This document shows positions 1 to 8,762 of a stretch of DNA of 32,237 nt, piece by piece. This stretch comes from Porphyromonas crevioricanis. GTDB lineage: Bacteria > Bacteroidota > Bacteroidia > Bacteroidales > Porphyromonadaceae. Under the pieces are notes generated by a model. It was not told the DNA's origin and made no database searches. It was given only the letters and a program-made list of their open reading frames with translations. Position 1 is the first letter of the stretch. Every line of letters starts with the position of its first letter. The DNA lies in the NCBI RefSeq assembly GCF_900167225.1, contig NZ_FUXH01000020.1, positions 1 through 32,237 of the forward strand. The letters run 5' to 3'. The position numbers were made by a program, and so were the translations under genes.

Positions 1-487
1 CGAATACCGAAAAGCCTTTCACCCCCTTAGCATCCACGCGACAACGATCGATGGTAAGAGTGGCCCCTTCATCCAAGTTGAACGAATAACCCGCCATTGA
101 TTCTGCATAAAGCTCTCCATCTCCCGAAATAGTTGTATTCCTCCAAAGATTAACCGCAGACCAAGTGGTGGACGAGAGTTTGCATGTTCCTTTGACTACA
201 ATTGCAAGAGGTGTACCTTCTTTCCCCCCCCAAATGCAGTTTTTACCATCTCCTACATCAATTGTTGCATCCTCAAGCGTGAGCGTATTACTATTCGGGT
301 CATACTTGACTGTTCCGCTGACACCATCTATCACAGAGAGGTCATTACAATTGTTCGACGTTACTCGAACCCCTGCTATATTGAGGGGGTATTCGGTCTG
401 CGCTTTTGCCATGGTAGGCATGACCAACATCATAACGAAGAGCGTAGCTATCGCCACGGACATCTTCTTCAGTGTTTGAAGTTTCAT
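1..487 (-). CDS. Secreted beta-rich protein, 5' part only (runs off the window)
   Basis: An open frame runs on the minus strand from the ATG at 487-485 to the window edge without a stop, giving 162 codons. The first 30 residues look like a Sec signal peptide: two lysines at positions 7-8, a hydrophobic core (VAIATLFVMMLVM) and an AKA-Q cleavage site. The mature part starts with a motif found in exported Bacteroidota proteins with beta-helix or carbohydrate-binding-like domains: I-A-G-V-x-V-T-S-x-N, then a glycine-rich turn and Y-D-P-N-S-N-T-L-T-L-E-D-A-T-I. Later segments repeat the theme (ISGDGELYAES, LDEGATLTIDRC), as in a beta-solenoid. Several cysteines are present, which is unusual for a random exported protein and could form disulphides. 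The family assignment is from motif memory. The C-terminus, which might carry a type IX secretion signal, is outside the window. Substrate and role are unknown. Confidence 0.8.
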   Translation of the reverse strand, partial: MKLQTLKKMSVAIATLFVMMLVMPTMAKAQTEYPLNIAGVRVTSNNCNDLSVIDGVSGTVKYDPNSNTLTLEDATIDVGDGKNCIWGGKEGTPLAIVVKGTCKLSSTTWSAVNLWRNTTISGDGELYAESMAGYSFNLDEGATLTIDRCRVDAKGVKGFSVF

Positions 488-1317
488 TTCGTTGATTTGA
501 TAGTTGTTTAATTCATCCTTAGATTGTTACTTTTGAACCGAGCGTGCGAGCTTTTTCTCCATTGTCCCAACCCCTCTTGCTTGTCTTTTTGATCGATCGG
601 AGAAGACGGAAAGAAGATTGAGTAGACAAGCTCGCAGACAACACCTCTTCTGAGGAGAGTATCCGGTATGCTTCTTCTCTCGTTCCTTTTGCTGCATCCG
701 GAGATCAAGCTCCACATTCACCTTTCTCACGAATGGTATCGAGGAGCTGTTCCCTATCATCAAGATGATGGCGACTCTCATTATGATTCTGCTGCTCAAT
801 ATTATACCACTCTTTCATAACAAAGCAGAAAGGCTTGATTTTCCAAAACAGATATCGGAGTGAAGCCTCTTCATCCAAAAGCGAAGTTATGTACAAAAGA
901 GCTTCAAGAATCAGGAGAATCATGCACAGAATTAGTAAAATCATTCATTCTTAGACTGGCAACATCTTGGAAAATCATGCATAAAAAGCACAATATCATG
1001 CTATTATAAAGGAACTTATAACTGACAGATCTAATATTTATTACAAAAGCAGAATTCAGAGAAACAACACTCTTTTATTCGGTTTTCTATCCGGATTACA
1101 TTGCTCTCATTGGACTAAAATTGGTAACATTCGGTTGTTTTCTAAGACTTTTGCACCTTTGTGCACGAGATTGTGTATCATTCCTAACATTGAGATCGAG
1201 TTTCCGGCATCTGTCATGCTTATTCTCCAGAAAAGGAATGTGGCTATGAGAGGTCCTACTGAATAGCCCACAACAATCATTTAGTGTACAAGAAAACTAC
1301 AAAGTCCTTTATCCAAG
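488..1317. other. Gene-poor stretch of about 830 bases
   Basis: This lies between the divergent secreted-protein gene and the hybrid regulator gene. Short minus-strand open frames between 508 and 944 overlap each other, show no recognisable motif and have no clear start context, so they are not called. A possible weak promoter for the regulator lies near 1135-1161 (TTGT, then CACCTTTG, one mismatch to TAnnTTTG), but the spacing is short at 15 bases and it would leave a leader of about 150 bases. No RNA gene or repeat was recognised. Confidence 0.5.
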
Positions 1318-4224
1318 ATGCAACACAGAATTGCGCAGCATATTGTATTCTCTGGTATTTTCAGCTCTCCTCTACAGTTTATAGCTCGGGAAGAGAGGAG
1401 TTTTTGTATTCTTCGTAGCACACTCAGCATATTCTTAATCTTCTATATACTCTCCATTGTATCTTGCGAAAAAAAGGATTCTTCCGCCTTGAGTTCGGAA
1501 GAGCGAATAGCTATTGAAAATCGTGTTGCAAACATTCACGAAACCGACTCTCTCGCATCTCTGCAAAAACGTTTGGAAAACGAAGGCAATCGCCTTGGGA
1601 GCATCATAGCTCTCCGAAAATGGGGCAAAGCTCTGCGAAACGAGAATCGCTTCGATGAAGCCTTGCGAGTCCACAGCGAAGGAGTGAAACAGGCAGAAGC
1701 CCTCGGTGACACTATAGAATGGGTGCGAGGACTAAACAATATAGGGACAGACTATAGGAGGATGGGAGTTATCGATGCAGCCCAAGAATATCATTACCAA
1801 GCCTGGATCCTGAGCAGAGAGAGCATGGACAAATCTTTTGCAACCAAGAAAAATCAAGTGGTATCGCTCAATGGCTTGGCCAATATCTACATGACTTTAG
1901 GTAACTATCAGCAAGCTGACAGTGTATTACGACTTGCTTTGGCAGGGGAGCAACAATTAGGCAACGTAGTGGGGCAGGCTATCAATTGTGCCAATCTCGG
2001 GGCTATATTCGAGCAGCAAGGACAGACAGATTCGGCCTGGATCTACTACCGGCGTTCGATGGATCTGAACAAACAGGCTGGCAACAGACTCGGTGTTTCG
2101 CTCTGTCATACATACTTCGGCTCTCTCTACGAGAAAGCTCACCAACACAACGAAGCTTTGCAAGAATACGAGACGGCCTATGAGCTGATGCAGGGATCCA
2201 AAGACGAATGGCATGCCCTCAACCCCCTAATAGCGTTGGCCGGTATCCATAGTACGAAGGGCAACAATACAGAGACACTAAAGTATCTCTCCCAGGCAAA
2301 GGCTGTGGCCGAGCGTATCAATTCGAAAGAGCATTTGGCCGAGATATACAATCTCTACTACGGATACTACGAACGGCAGCAAGACTATCAACAGGCTCTG
2401 AAGTGTCGCAATAGAGCTGTGACTTTGCAAGACAGTGTGGTAAATATAGAAAAGATGAATCGCATCCAGAATGTAAGCCTAAATATCGAGCGTAAGTACC
2501 AGAAGCAGCAGATAGATGCTGCACAGATGAAGTTGGTAGCAGAGCGTGAGACTCGGCGCATCGGCTACATTATCTTCGTTCTGATACTTTCCTTCCTCGT
2601 TATAATCATTGCTATGATGTATTACATCCAACGCATCCGTGCCCGCAACCATAGAGCATTGAAGGAAATGAACCGTTTGAGAGAAAGTTTCTTCACCAAT
2701 ATCACACACGAATTGCGTACGCCACTCACCGTTATCCTTGGGTTGAGCCATAACCTACAAGTAGACAGAACTCTTTCGGACAAAACGAGAGAGAAGGCCC
2801 GGATCATAGAGCGACATGGCAACAGCCTGATTGTGCTCATCAACCAACTCTTAGACATAGCAAAGGTGAAAAGCACGGTAGGGAGCGCCGAATGGCGCAG
2901 GGGAAATATCAGCGCACATTTGGCTATGATCGTGGAGACCTATCGAGAATATGCACGCAGTCACAACATCGTTCTCCAGTTTTTCTCGGAAGAAGCCGTA
3001 GAGATGGACTTCGTGCCGGACTACATAAATAAGGTGATGAACAACCTGCTTTCCAATGCTTTCAAGTTTACCCCCAAATACGGCAAAGTGAATGTGGCAA
3101 TGCGTTGTGAAGGCAAACGACTGTTGATCGATGTATCCGATACCGGAGCAGGCATAGCACCAGATGCTATCGCTCATATCTTCAAACCTTTCTATCAAGC
3201 AGAGAGCAATACTCCGAATATCGGCTCAGGGATAGGGCTGGCCTTGGTCAAGCAGATTGTAGATGCCATAGGAGGAAGCATCAGCGTAGAAAGCTGCATT
3301 GGCAGAGGAACGACATTTCATCTCGACTTGCCTATTCACCTCAACAGCAAACAGCAGATCGCCAATGAGACAGAGAGAAATATCCCCCTATTGCCTCAGG
3401 AAAAGACTGCTCTCGATGACGATAGAGAGAAAGACAATGAGTGCCGTTTGCTCATTGTAGAAGACAACAGAGATGTGGCCGCCTACATCGGCTCTCAACT
3501 CTCCGACCGGTATGCCATTTCTTATGCACACAATGGCAACGAAGGCTTGGAAAAAGCATTGAGCCTTGTGCCCGACCTGATTATCTCCGATCTGATGATG
3601 CCCGGCATGGATGGTTTGGAGCTATGCAAACAGATAAGGGACAATGAAATAGTAAATCATATCCCCATCATTGTGGTCACGGCAAAAGTCAGCGAAGAAG
3701 ATCGCATCAAAGGACTCGAAGCCGGAGCCAATGCCTACCTTGCCAAACCATTCAACAGCGAAGAACTGCGCACTTTAGTGGAAAAACTACTCGAAAGACA
3801 GAAATTGCTGCGAGAAAAATTTGCGAGGACAATTATAGAGAGTAAGGATCAGAACAAAGAGAGCAATGGACTACAAGCGAATATTGACTTCCGTTTTTTG
3901 GCAAAAGTTTCGGAAACTGTCTATCTGATGCTTAGCAGCCGACAAGAGGTAGATGTAAGCCTTATTGCCTCCAAACTATGCATGAGTAATAGCCAATTCT
4001 ACCGCAAAATGACCTCGCTCACCGGTTATACCCCCATGGCTTATATCCAGCGGATCAAGATAAAAAAGGTCTGTCGACTACTGGATAATGATCCGGAAAT
4101 TAGCCTGAGGGAAGCAGCTGAGCAATGTGGCTTCAATGACTACTCCAATTTTATACGAGCATTCAAGAATGTCTATGGTATTACACCTTCCGATTACCGC
4201 AAGGGACAGTTATCCATGCTGTGA
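1318..4224 (+). CDS. Hybrid two-component sensor/response regulator with TPR sensor and AraC-type DNA-binding domain
   Basis: This 968-residue protein joins a whole phosphorelay in one chain. Residues 31-50 are hydrophobic and end in SIVSC, a lipobox-like or membrane-anchor signal. Residues about 80-370 are TPR-type helical repeats (for example LANIYMTLGNYQQADSV, LGAIFEQQGQTDSAW). Residues 381-412 look coiled-coil and 415-437 are a membrane span. The histidine kinase core has H464 in an HELRTPL H-box, an N-box near 577 (NLLSNAFKF), and ATP lid motifs DTGAGIA and GSGIGLAL. A receiver domain follows (709-822; phosphoacceptor D758 in SDLMMPGMDG, conserved K810), then an AraC HTH at about 868-966. 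TPRs replace the beta-propeller sensor common in Bacteroides polysaccharide regulators. The predicted topology puts the TPRs in the periplasm; the ligand and targets are unknown. P. gingivalis GppX is a hybrid regulator of similar type, but identity was not established. The ATG at 1318 is the only good start before the anchor. Confidence 0.93.
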   Translation: MQHRIAQHIVFSGIFSSPLQFIAREERSFCILRSTLSIFLIFYILSIVSCEKKDSSALSSEERIAIENRVANIHETDSLASLQKRLENEGNRLGSIIALRKWGKALRNENRFDEALRVHSEGVKQAEALGDTIEWVRGLNNIGTDYRRMGVIDAAQEYHYQAWILSRESMDKSFATKKNQVVSLNGLANIYMTLGNYQQADSVLRLALAGEQQLGNVVGQAINCANLGAIFEQQGQTDSAWIYYRRSMDLNKQAGNRLGVSLCHTYFGSLYEKAHQHNEALQEYETAYELMQGSKDEWHALNPLIALAGIHSTKGNNTETLKYLSQAKAVAERINSKEHLAEIYNLYYGYYERQQDYQQALKCRNRAVTLQDSVVNIEKMNRIQNVSLNIERKYQKQQIDAAQMKLVAERETRRIGYIIFVLILSFLVIIIAMMYYIQRIRARNHRALKEMNRLRESFFTNITHELRTPLTVILGLSHNLQVDRTLSDKTREKARIIERHGNSLIVLINQLLDIAKVKSTVGSAEWRRGNISAHLAMIVETYREYARSHNIVLQFFSEEAVEMDFVPDYINKVMNNLLSNAFKFTPKYGKVNVAMRCEGKRLLIDVSDTGAGIAPDAIAHIFKPFYQAESNTPNIGSGIGLALVKQIVDAIGGSISVESCIGRGTTFHLDLPIHLNSKQQIANETERNIPLLPQEKTALDDDREKDNECRLLIVEDNRDVAAYIGSQLSDRYAISYAHNGNEGLEKALSLVPDLIISDLMMPGMDGLELCKQIRDNEIVNHIPIIVVTAKVSEEDRIKGLEAGANAYLAKPFNSEELRTLVEKLLERQKLLREKFARTIIESKDQNKESNGLQANIDFRFLAKVSETVYLMLSSRQEVDVSLIASKLCMSNSQFYRKMTSLTGYTPMAYIQRIKIKKVCRLLDNDPEISLREAAEQCGFNDYSNFIRAFKNVYGITPSDYRKGQLSML

Positions 4225-4234
4225 ATGCACTAAT

Positions 4235-4246
4235 GAGACCTTTGCA
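4235..4246 (+). repeat. Insertion-sequence end-like motif GAGACCTTTGCA
   Basis: The 12 bases GAGACCTTTGCA occur here, 10 bases after the hybrid regulator stop codon, and again at 31546 as the apparent left end of the insertion sequence. The sequences after the motif differ (AGGACTCC here, CAGCAATT there). No inverted partner was found by eye in the next 900 bases, so this may be a solo end, a decayed element or coincidence. Confidence 0.45.
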
Positions 4247-4530
4247 AGGACTCCAAAATGACAATTTAAACCCGAGCATCATAAAGAGATTGAGAAGGAA
4301 GTCTGAGAGAGTGCAGCTATCGTACTTATTCGAACAAGCCTCAATATCGAGAGTAATGCAGCAAGTGCCATGCTATAAAATAGTGTCTTAACGAGACTAC
4401 CTTGTAAATTCCTCGAAAGCGGTGTGTCATAGTACGCAAGTTGCTGTGTTACTCATGACATTCGGCTTCGGTTATATAACTCCACATCCTCTGTCTTAGA
4501 GCCTTGCATTTTGCACACTCTAACGCACCC

Positions 4531-4576
4531 AAACGGGGCTATGGGCAAAAATCGATTTTTGCCCATAGCCCCGTTT
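4531..4576. terminator. Perfect 46-base palindrome followed by a T-tract
   Basis: Two exact 23-base arms meet at ATCGAT with no spacer; each contains CGGGGCTATGGGC or its complement. The plus strand continues into a run of T's to 4581, and the minus strand has a shorter A/T edge, so the transcript would fold into a very stable hairpin followed by U's. It sits about 300 bases after the hybrid regulator gene, where it could end its transcript, although perfect symmetry is more than a terminator needs. Confidence 0.6.
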
Positions 4577-4821
4577 TTTTTGCTTAAACATGTAAACATA
4601 GATATCTCGAAGAGAAAAGGGAGGAAAAAAGCCATGGAGTCAAGCCCAGAAACGCCTATCTCGCACCTTCCAAAGTACATATATTTTGTAAACTCTCTGC
4701 TTGCAAAAAAAGCAGGAAAACAGAGAAAAAGAGAGCATATAAAGAAGTGATTCCCCTCCCCTTTTGCAGCCCTTTTACTACTCTCTCAAAACATCGATGA
4801 ATAGGGCATTCTGAGAGGGTC

Positions 4822-4913
4822 AAAATTCTCTCCTGAGAGAATTTTTGCTAACACAGGAGAGAGCAATTTTTTTCTCAGGAGAGAAATTTCGTTCTCTCCC
4901 GTGTTAGCAAAAA
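4822..4913. repeat. Nested inverted-repeat element
   Basis: The first part is an exact hairpin, AAAATTCTCTC/GAGAGAATTTT with a 2-base loop (4822-4845). The second is a long stem between 4842-4863 and 4892-4913, pairing at 20 of 22 positions and built around TTTTTGCTAACAC and GTGTTAGCAAAAA. Its loop holds a third hairpin (TTTCTC/GAGAAA, 4871-4886). The strand 4871-4885 is also complementary to 4826-4840 at 14 of 15 positions, so alternative pairing is possible. Function unknown. Confidence 0.6.
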
Positions 4914-5073
4914 ACGGCTCCCGTCGGGATCAAAAAAGAGAGAGAAAAGGACACTCAAAAGGCCCTAAATCAAGAAGAAAAAACACATCAAAGAGATAAC
5001 AATAAAACATAGAAATAAACACAACAGAGCACCGATATACAGTTTTAGATCAAAGAAAAAAAGTAAAAACAAA

Positions 5074-5108
5074 AAGGGCAACTGCATCTCTTCAATGCAG
5101 TTGCCCTT
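5074..5108 (-). terminator. Rho-independent terminator of the RRM gene
   Basis: A 14-base-pair perfect stem (AAGGGCAACTGCAT and its complement) with a 7-base loop, followed on the minus strand by a T-rich tract. It begins about 60 bases beyond the stop codon of the RRM gene. Confidence 0.85.
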
Positions 5109-5167
5109 GTATGTGTATAGTAGAAGTTAGAGAGCTTTACGAAAGAGAATTCAAATCCTAATCCGAA

Positions 5168-5431
5168 TTACATTCTGGGCTGTCTTTCAGGGCGATCATT
5201 GGCCTCTTTTACAACCAGCACTCGCCCCATAAATTCCTGCTCTTGCAACTGCTCTATGGCCGTCCGAGCCTCATCCTCGTTTTCCATTTCCACAAAGCCA
5301 AAACCACGCGAGCGACGGGTTTCTCTGTCTAAAATTACTCTTGCGCCTACTACAGAGCCAAATTGCTCAAGAAGACCAATGAGGTCATTCTCACGAACCT
5401 TATAGTTAAGGTTCCCTAAATAGATGTTCAT
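5168..5431 (-). CDS. Small RRM RNA-binding protein
   Basis: This 87-residue protein is essentially one RNA recognition motif. RNP2 is IYLGNL (residues 3-8) and RNP1 is RGFGFVEM (42-49), with the aromatic residues expected to stack on RNA bases, in the usual beta-alpha-beta-beta-alpha-beta order. A short charged tail (NDRPERQPRM) follows the domain. Bacteroidota often encode such single-RRM proteins and generally lack Hfq, and members in Bacteroides act as global post-transcriptional regulators; a similar role here is inference. The gene stands alone, divergent from secDF, with its own terminator. The start is fixed because the N-terminal methionine immediately precedes the first beta strand. 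The leader of up to about 100 bases has no clear TAnnTTTG box; the nearest candidate ends in TTCTTTG near 5520. Confidence 0.92.
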   Translation of the reverse strand: MNIYLGNLNYKVRENDLIGLLEQFGSVVGARVILDRETRRSRGFGFVEMENEDEARTAIEQLQEQEFMGRVLVVKEANDRPERQPRM

Positions 5432-5637
5432 TCTGTATTGATGAAAGTTGAAAATAGCCTCAGAAGAGGGATACCTATTCTCCTTTAATTAGGGTACCTT
5501 GTCTCCGAGACTGCGGTTGCAAAGAACGGTATAATTTTTGAATTATCAATAAAACCAATTCTTCCTATAAAAAAATTCCACCTCTCTCTTCCACGCTCTA
5601 TAGATTAGAAACTATTGTCTTGTGCAACAATTTCATA

Positions 5638-5666
5638 TTTGCAATTGAGAAATTCCACTAACTTTG
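5638..5666 (+). promoter_or_regulatory. Bacteroidota-type promoter of secDF
   Basis: TTTG at 5638-5641 and TAACTTTG at 5659-5666 (a full match to TAnnTTTG) are separated by 17 bases, close to the known Bacteroidota -33/-7 arrangement. Transcription would start near 5673, leaving a leader of about 58 bases before the secDF ATG. Confidence 0.7.
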
Positions 5667-5730
5667 CGCTCTGCCATATCTTTGGATTGGCATATGCCGT
5701 AGAAGTAACGACAATAAATACATACTAAAA

Positions 5731-8661
5731 ATGCAGAACAAAGGATTTGTGATTGTAATCACAGCACTTCTGGCTTTGATTTGCGCTTTTTATCTCTCTT
5801 TCTCTTTTGTCACCCGGCACTATGAAAATAAGGCCGAAAAAATGGGAGAGGTGAATGGACAGGCGTATCTCGACTCGATGGCCGGAGAGAAAGTGTGGAT
5901 GGGATACACCCTGAAAGAAGCTCAGAAACAGCAGATCGGCCTAGGCCTGGATCTTAGAGGAGGGATGAGCGTGGTACTCAAACTGAACGCTGCTGATTTG
6001 TTGCGCAACTTGGCCAACAAAAGTCAGGACCCGAACTTCCTCAAAGCGATGGATTATGCCGTAAGCAGCAACGACCAGAAAAACTTCATCGACCTCTTCT
6101 GCGACCGGTACAAAGAGCAAGACCCCAATGCCCGCTTAACAGCTCTCTTTGCACAAGGAGATCTGCGAGATCAAATCACAGCCAACACCACTGACGAGGA
6201 GGTTCGTAATATGGTCAAAGAGAAGTACCAAAGTGCAGTGGATGCATCGTACAATGTTATCCGTGCCCGTATTGACGGATTTGGTGTAGCTTCTCCCAAC
6301 TTGCAAAGATTGGAAGGTCAGGGACGTATCTTGGTGGAATTGCCGGGTGTAAAGGATCCTGCCCGTGTGCGCGACCTGCTCCAAAGATCTGCCAACTTGC
6401 AGTTCTGGCGTACTTATACTTTCGAGGAAATCAAAGAAGACCTCATTGCCGCCAATGATCGAGTTGATCTTTCTGCACAGATACCTCAAATGAAGGAAAC
6501 TATCGTAGCGGACACAACCGATACTGAGGCTGGGGCGAACATGCAAGAAGCCGATAGCTCTAAAGTGGAGCAGGCAACGACTGCTACCAAGGAACAACAA
6601 CCCACAGGCAAGAAACTCTTTGACTTGCTTCAACCCGGAGGATACGGAGCTGTAGTGGGGGTTGCTCACAGACGCGATATGGCACGTGTAGACTCTATAA
6701 TAGAGCGTGCTCAACAGATGAGATTGCTGCGTGACGACCTCAAACTTATGTGGTCTGCCAAAGCTATGAGTGGGCAAAAAGGCAAAGAATCCGACCTCTA
6801 TGAGCTGTACGCTATTCGCTGGAGTCGTAGTGGAGATCCTGACCTTTCTGGCTCGGTAGTGACCTCGGCCAAGAGCGATATCCGCAGTGAGTTCGGCAAG
6901 TCCGAGCCTGTGGTATCCATGCGTATGAACGAAGAAGGTTCTCGCAAATGGGCCCGTATCACAAAAGATAATATCAACAGAGCTGTTGCTATCGTATTGG
7001 ATGGCGTTGTTTATTCGGCTCCTAACATCAAAGTGGAAATTCCGAACGGACAAAGCGAAATCAGCGGTCGTTTTACGATAGAAGAAGCCGGAGACTTGGC
7101 CAATGTGTTGAACTCCGGTAAGATGGAAACTACCGTAATGATCGAGCAAGAGAATGTAATCGGGCCTACGCTCGGCCACGAAGCTATTCAGGCTGGTGTG
7201 ATCTCCTTTATTATTGCCATCATCTTGCTGATGATCTATATGTGTCTGGCCTACGGGTTTATACCGGGCTTGATCGCCGACGGGGCTCTCATTGTCAACA
7301 GCTTCTTCACCCTTGGTGCTTTAGCTTCATTCCAGGCAGTGCTGACCCTCTCCGGTATTGCCGGTTTGGTGTTGACTCTCGGTATGGCAGTGGACGCCAA
7401 CGTGTTGATCTTCGAGCGTATCAAGGAAGAATTGCGCAGCGGCAAGTCTATGATACGTGCCATTAAAGACGGTTACGGCAATGCTTTCAGTGCTATTTTC
7501 GACTCCAACCTTACAACCATCATCACTGGGATTGTCCTCTTCTTCTTCGGTACCGGCCCAATCAAAGGTTTTGCCACGACTCTGATTATCGGCTTGGTGG
7601 CCTCTTTCATCACTGCCGTATTCCTCACTCGTATCGTATTTGAAGCCCTAGCCAAGAAGGGCAAGATGGACAAGGTGACCTTTACCACAGCCCTTACTCG
7701 CAACCTGCTCGTAGAACCCAAATTCAACATTTTGGGTAAACGAAAAATTGGTCTGACAATCCCAGCTGTTATCATTATTCTGGGTTTGGTAGGAGTCTTC
7801 ACCATTGATCTGAACCGTGGTATCGACTTCTCCGGAGGACGTAACTTCGTGGTGCAGTTCGACCAAAAAGTGTCTACCGAAACCGCTCGTGTAGCCTTGG
7901 ATAAAGAGTTTGAAGGAAAGGTATCAGTAACCTCTATTGGTACAGATGGAGATCAAGTACGTATTGCCACCAACTATAAGATCGATGAAGAGGGCGAAGC
8001 TGTCGATACACAGATACAACAGAAGCTCTACAATAGCCTTAAGTCTTTGTATGCGGATAACCAAATCTCCGCAGAGAAGTTCCAAGAGCAGATCATTAGC
8101 CAACAAAAGGTGAGCCCCTCTATGTCCAATGACATCAAGCAGGAAGCTCTTGTAGCAGTGCTATTGGCCTTGATCTTCATGGCTACATATATTTTGATCC
8201 GCTTCCGCAACATCGCATTCTCCATAGGTGTATTCGTATCCGTAACGGCAACGACCCTATCGATCATTGCTCTCTACGTGCTGCTGTGGCGTGTGATGCC
8301 TTTCACGATGGAGTTGGATACCAACCTTATTGCAGCCTTGTTGGCAATCATTGGCTATTCTATCAACGATACCGTGGTTGTATTCGACCGTATCCGTGAG
8401 GTACATCAGCTCTATCCGTCTCGCGATTGGTACCAGCTGATGAACGATGCGATGAATTCAACTTTGTCTCGTACACTCAACACCTCACTCACAACCTTTG
8501 TGGTGATGTTGGTGATATTCATCCTCGGCGGAGCTACGATGCGTAGTTTCACCTTTGCTATTCTGTTAGGTATTGTGATAGGTACCTACTCGACATTGTT
8601 TGTTGCTGCACCTATCGCCTACATTACAAAGAACAAATTCGACAGCAAGAAGAAAAAATAA
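5731..8661 (+). CDS. secDF: SecDF fusion, protein export membrane protein
   Basis: SecD and SecF are joined in one 976-residue protein, the usual form in Bacteroidota. With SecYEG it uses the proton gradient to pull exported proteins across the inner membrane. Residues 7-27 form the first membrane span, followed by the SecD motif LGLDLRGGMS (71-80) and a large periplasmic domain to about 485. A block of membrane helices contains DANVLIFERIKEE (from about 555). SecF begins near 660 with its own first span, the IDFSGGRN motif (about 698) and a smaller periplasmic domain; a second block contains INDTVVVFDRIRE (about 875). Both halves keep the Asp/Arg-rich motifs tied to proton movement. A Gln/Thr/Ala-rich low-complexity insert lies at about 255-295. 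The gene has its own promoter and a strong terminator; yajC, a partner of SecDF, follows about 300 bases downstream. Confidence 0.97.
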   Translation: MQNKGFVIVITALLALICAFYLSFSFVTRHYENKAEKMGEVNGQAYLDSMAGEKVWMGYTLKEAQKQQIGLGLDLRGGMSVVLKLNAADLLRNLANKSQDPNFLKAMDYAVSSNDQKNFIDLFCDRYKEQDPNARLTALFAQGDLRDQITANTTDEEVRNMVKEKYQSAVDASYNVIRARIDGFGVASPNLQRLEGQGRILVELPGVKDPARVRDLLQRSANLQFWRTYTFEEIKEDLIAANDRVDLSAQIPQMKETIVADTTDTEAGANMQEADSSKVEQATTATKEQQPTGKKLFDLLQPGGYGAVVGVAHRRDMARVDSIIERAQQMRLLRDDLKLMWSAKAMSGQKGKESDLYELYAIRWSRSGDPDLSGSVVTSAKSDIRSEFGKSEPVVSMRMNEEGSRKWARITKDNINRAVAIVLDGVVYSAPNIKVEIPNGQSEISGRFTIEEAGDLANVLNSGKMETTVMIEQENVIGPTLGHEAIQAGVISFIIAIILLMIYMCLAYGFIPGLIADGALIVNSFFTLGALASFQAVLTLSGIAGLVLTLGMAVDANVLIFERIKEELRSGKSMIRAIKDGYGNAFSAIFDSNLTTIITGIVLFFFGTGPIKGFATTLIIGLVASFITAVFLTRIVFEALAKKGKMDKVTFTTALTRNLLVEPKFNILGKRKIGLTIPAVIIILGLVGVFTIDLNRGIDFSGGRNFVVQFDQKVSTETARVALDKEFEGKVSVTSIGTDGDQVRIATNYKIDEEGEAVDTQIQQKLYNSLKSLYADNQISAEKFQEQIISQQKVSPSMSNDIKQEALVAVLLALIFMATYILIRFRNIAFSIGVFVSVTATTLSIIALYVLLWRVMPFTMELDTNLIAALLAIIGYSINDTVVVFDRIREVHQLYPSRDWYQLMNDAMNSTLSRTLNTSLTTFVVMLVIFILGGATMRSFTFAILLGIVIGTYSTLFVAAPIAYITKNKFDSKKKK

Positions 8662-8715
8662 GACCTTTAGTTCGGCTGCTATCCTCCCTGCCAGAAAGTA
8701 GGAAGGATGTGATGC

Positions 8716-8762
8716 AAAAAGATAAGACCGAAGACAGTTTTTGTCTTCGGTCTTATCTTTTT
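8716..8762. terminator. Strong terminator after secDF
   Basis: A perfect 21-base-pair stem (core GATAAGACCGAAGACA) with a 5-base loop lies 55 bases after the secDF stop. The stem ends in A's on one side and T's on the other, so it could work in both directions. It separates secDF from yajC transcriptionally. Confidence 0.88.

Larger units (their letters stand above)
4225..5167. other. Palindrome-rich gene-free stretch of about 940 bases
   Basis: No convincing coding region lies between the hybrid regulator stop and the RRM gene stop; the short frames across the palindromes are by-products of the inverted repeats. The stretch holds an insertion-sequence end motif at 4235, a 46-base perfect palindrome at 4531, a nested inverted-repeat element at 4822-4913 and the RRM gene terminator at 5074-5108, all listed separately. 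Between these it is A-rich and otherwise unremarkable. Confidence 0.6.

Noticed and set aside
165-479. 104-codon open frame on the plus strand at the left edge
   Set aside because: The minus strand carries a continuous frame with a clear signal peptide and family motif, which explains this segment better.
508-944. Three overlapping short minus-strand frames as possible small genes or remnants
   Set aside because: No motif, no start signal, different overlapping frames and no recognisable homologue; treated as a gene-poor stretch.
4453-4750. Short frames on both strands across the 46-base palindrome
   Set aside because: They share sequence because the palindrome reads alike on both strands; no protein family features.
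6136-7179. Long open frame on the minus strand opposite secDF (347 codons)
   Set aside because: It lies wholly opposite the well-supported secDF gene, has no recognisable motif and reads as a codon-bias shadow.
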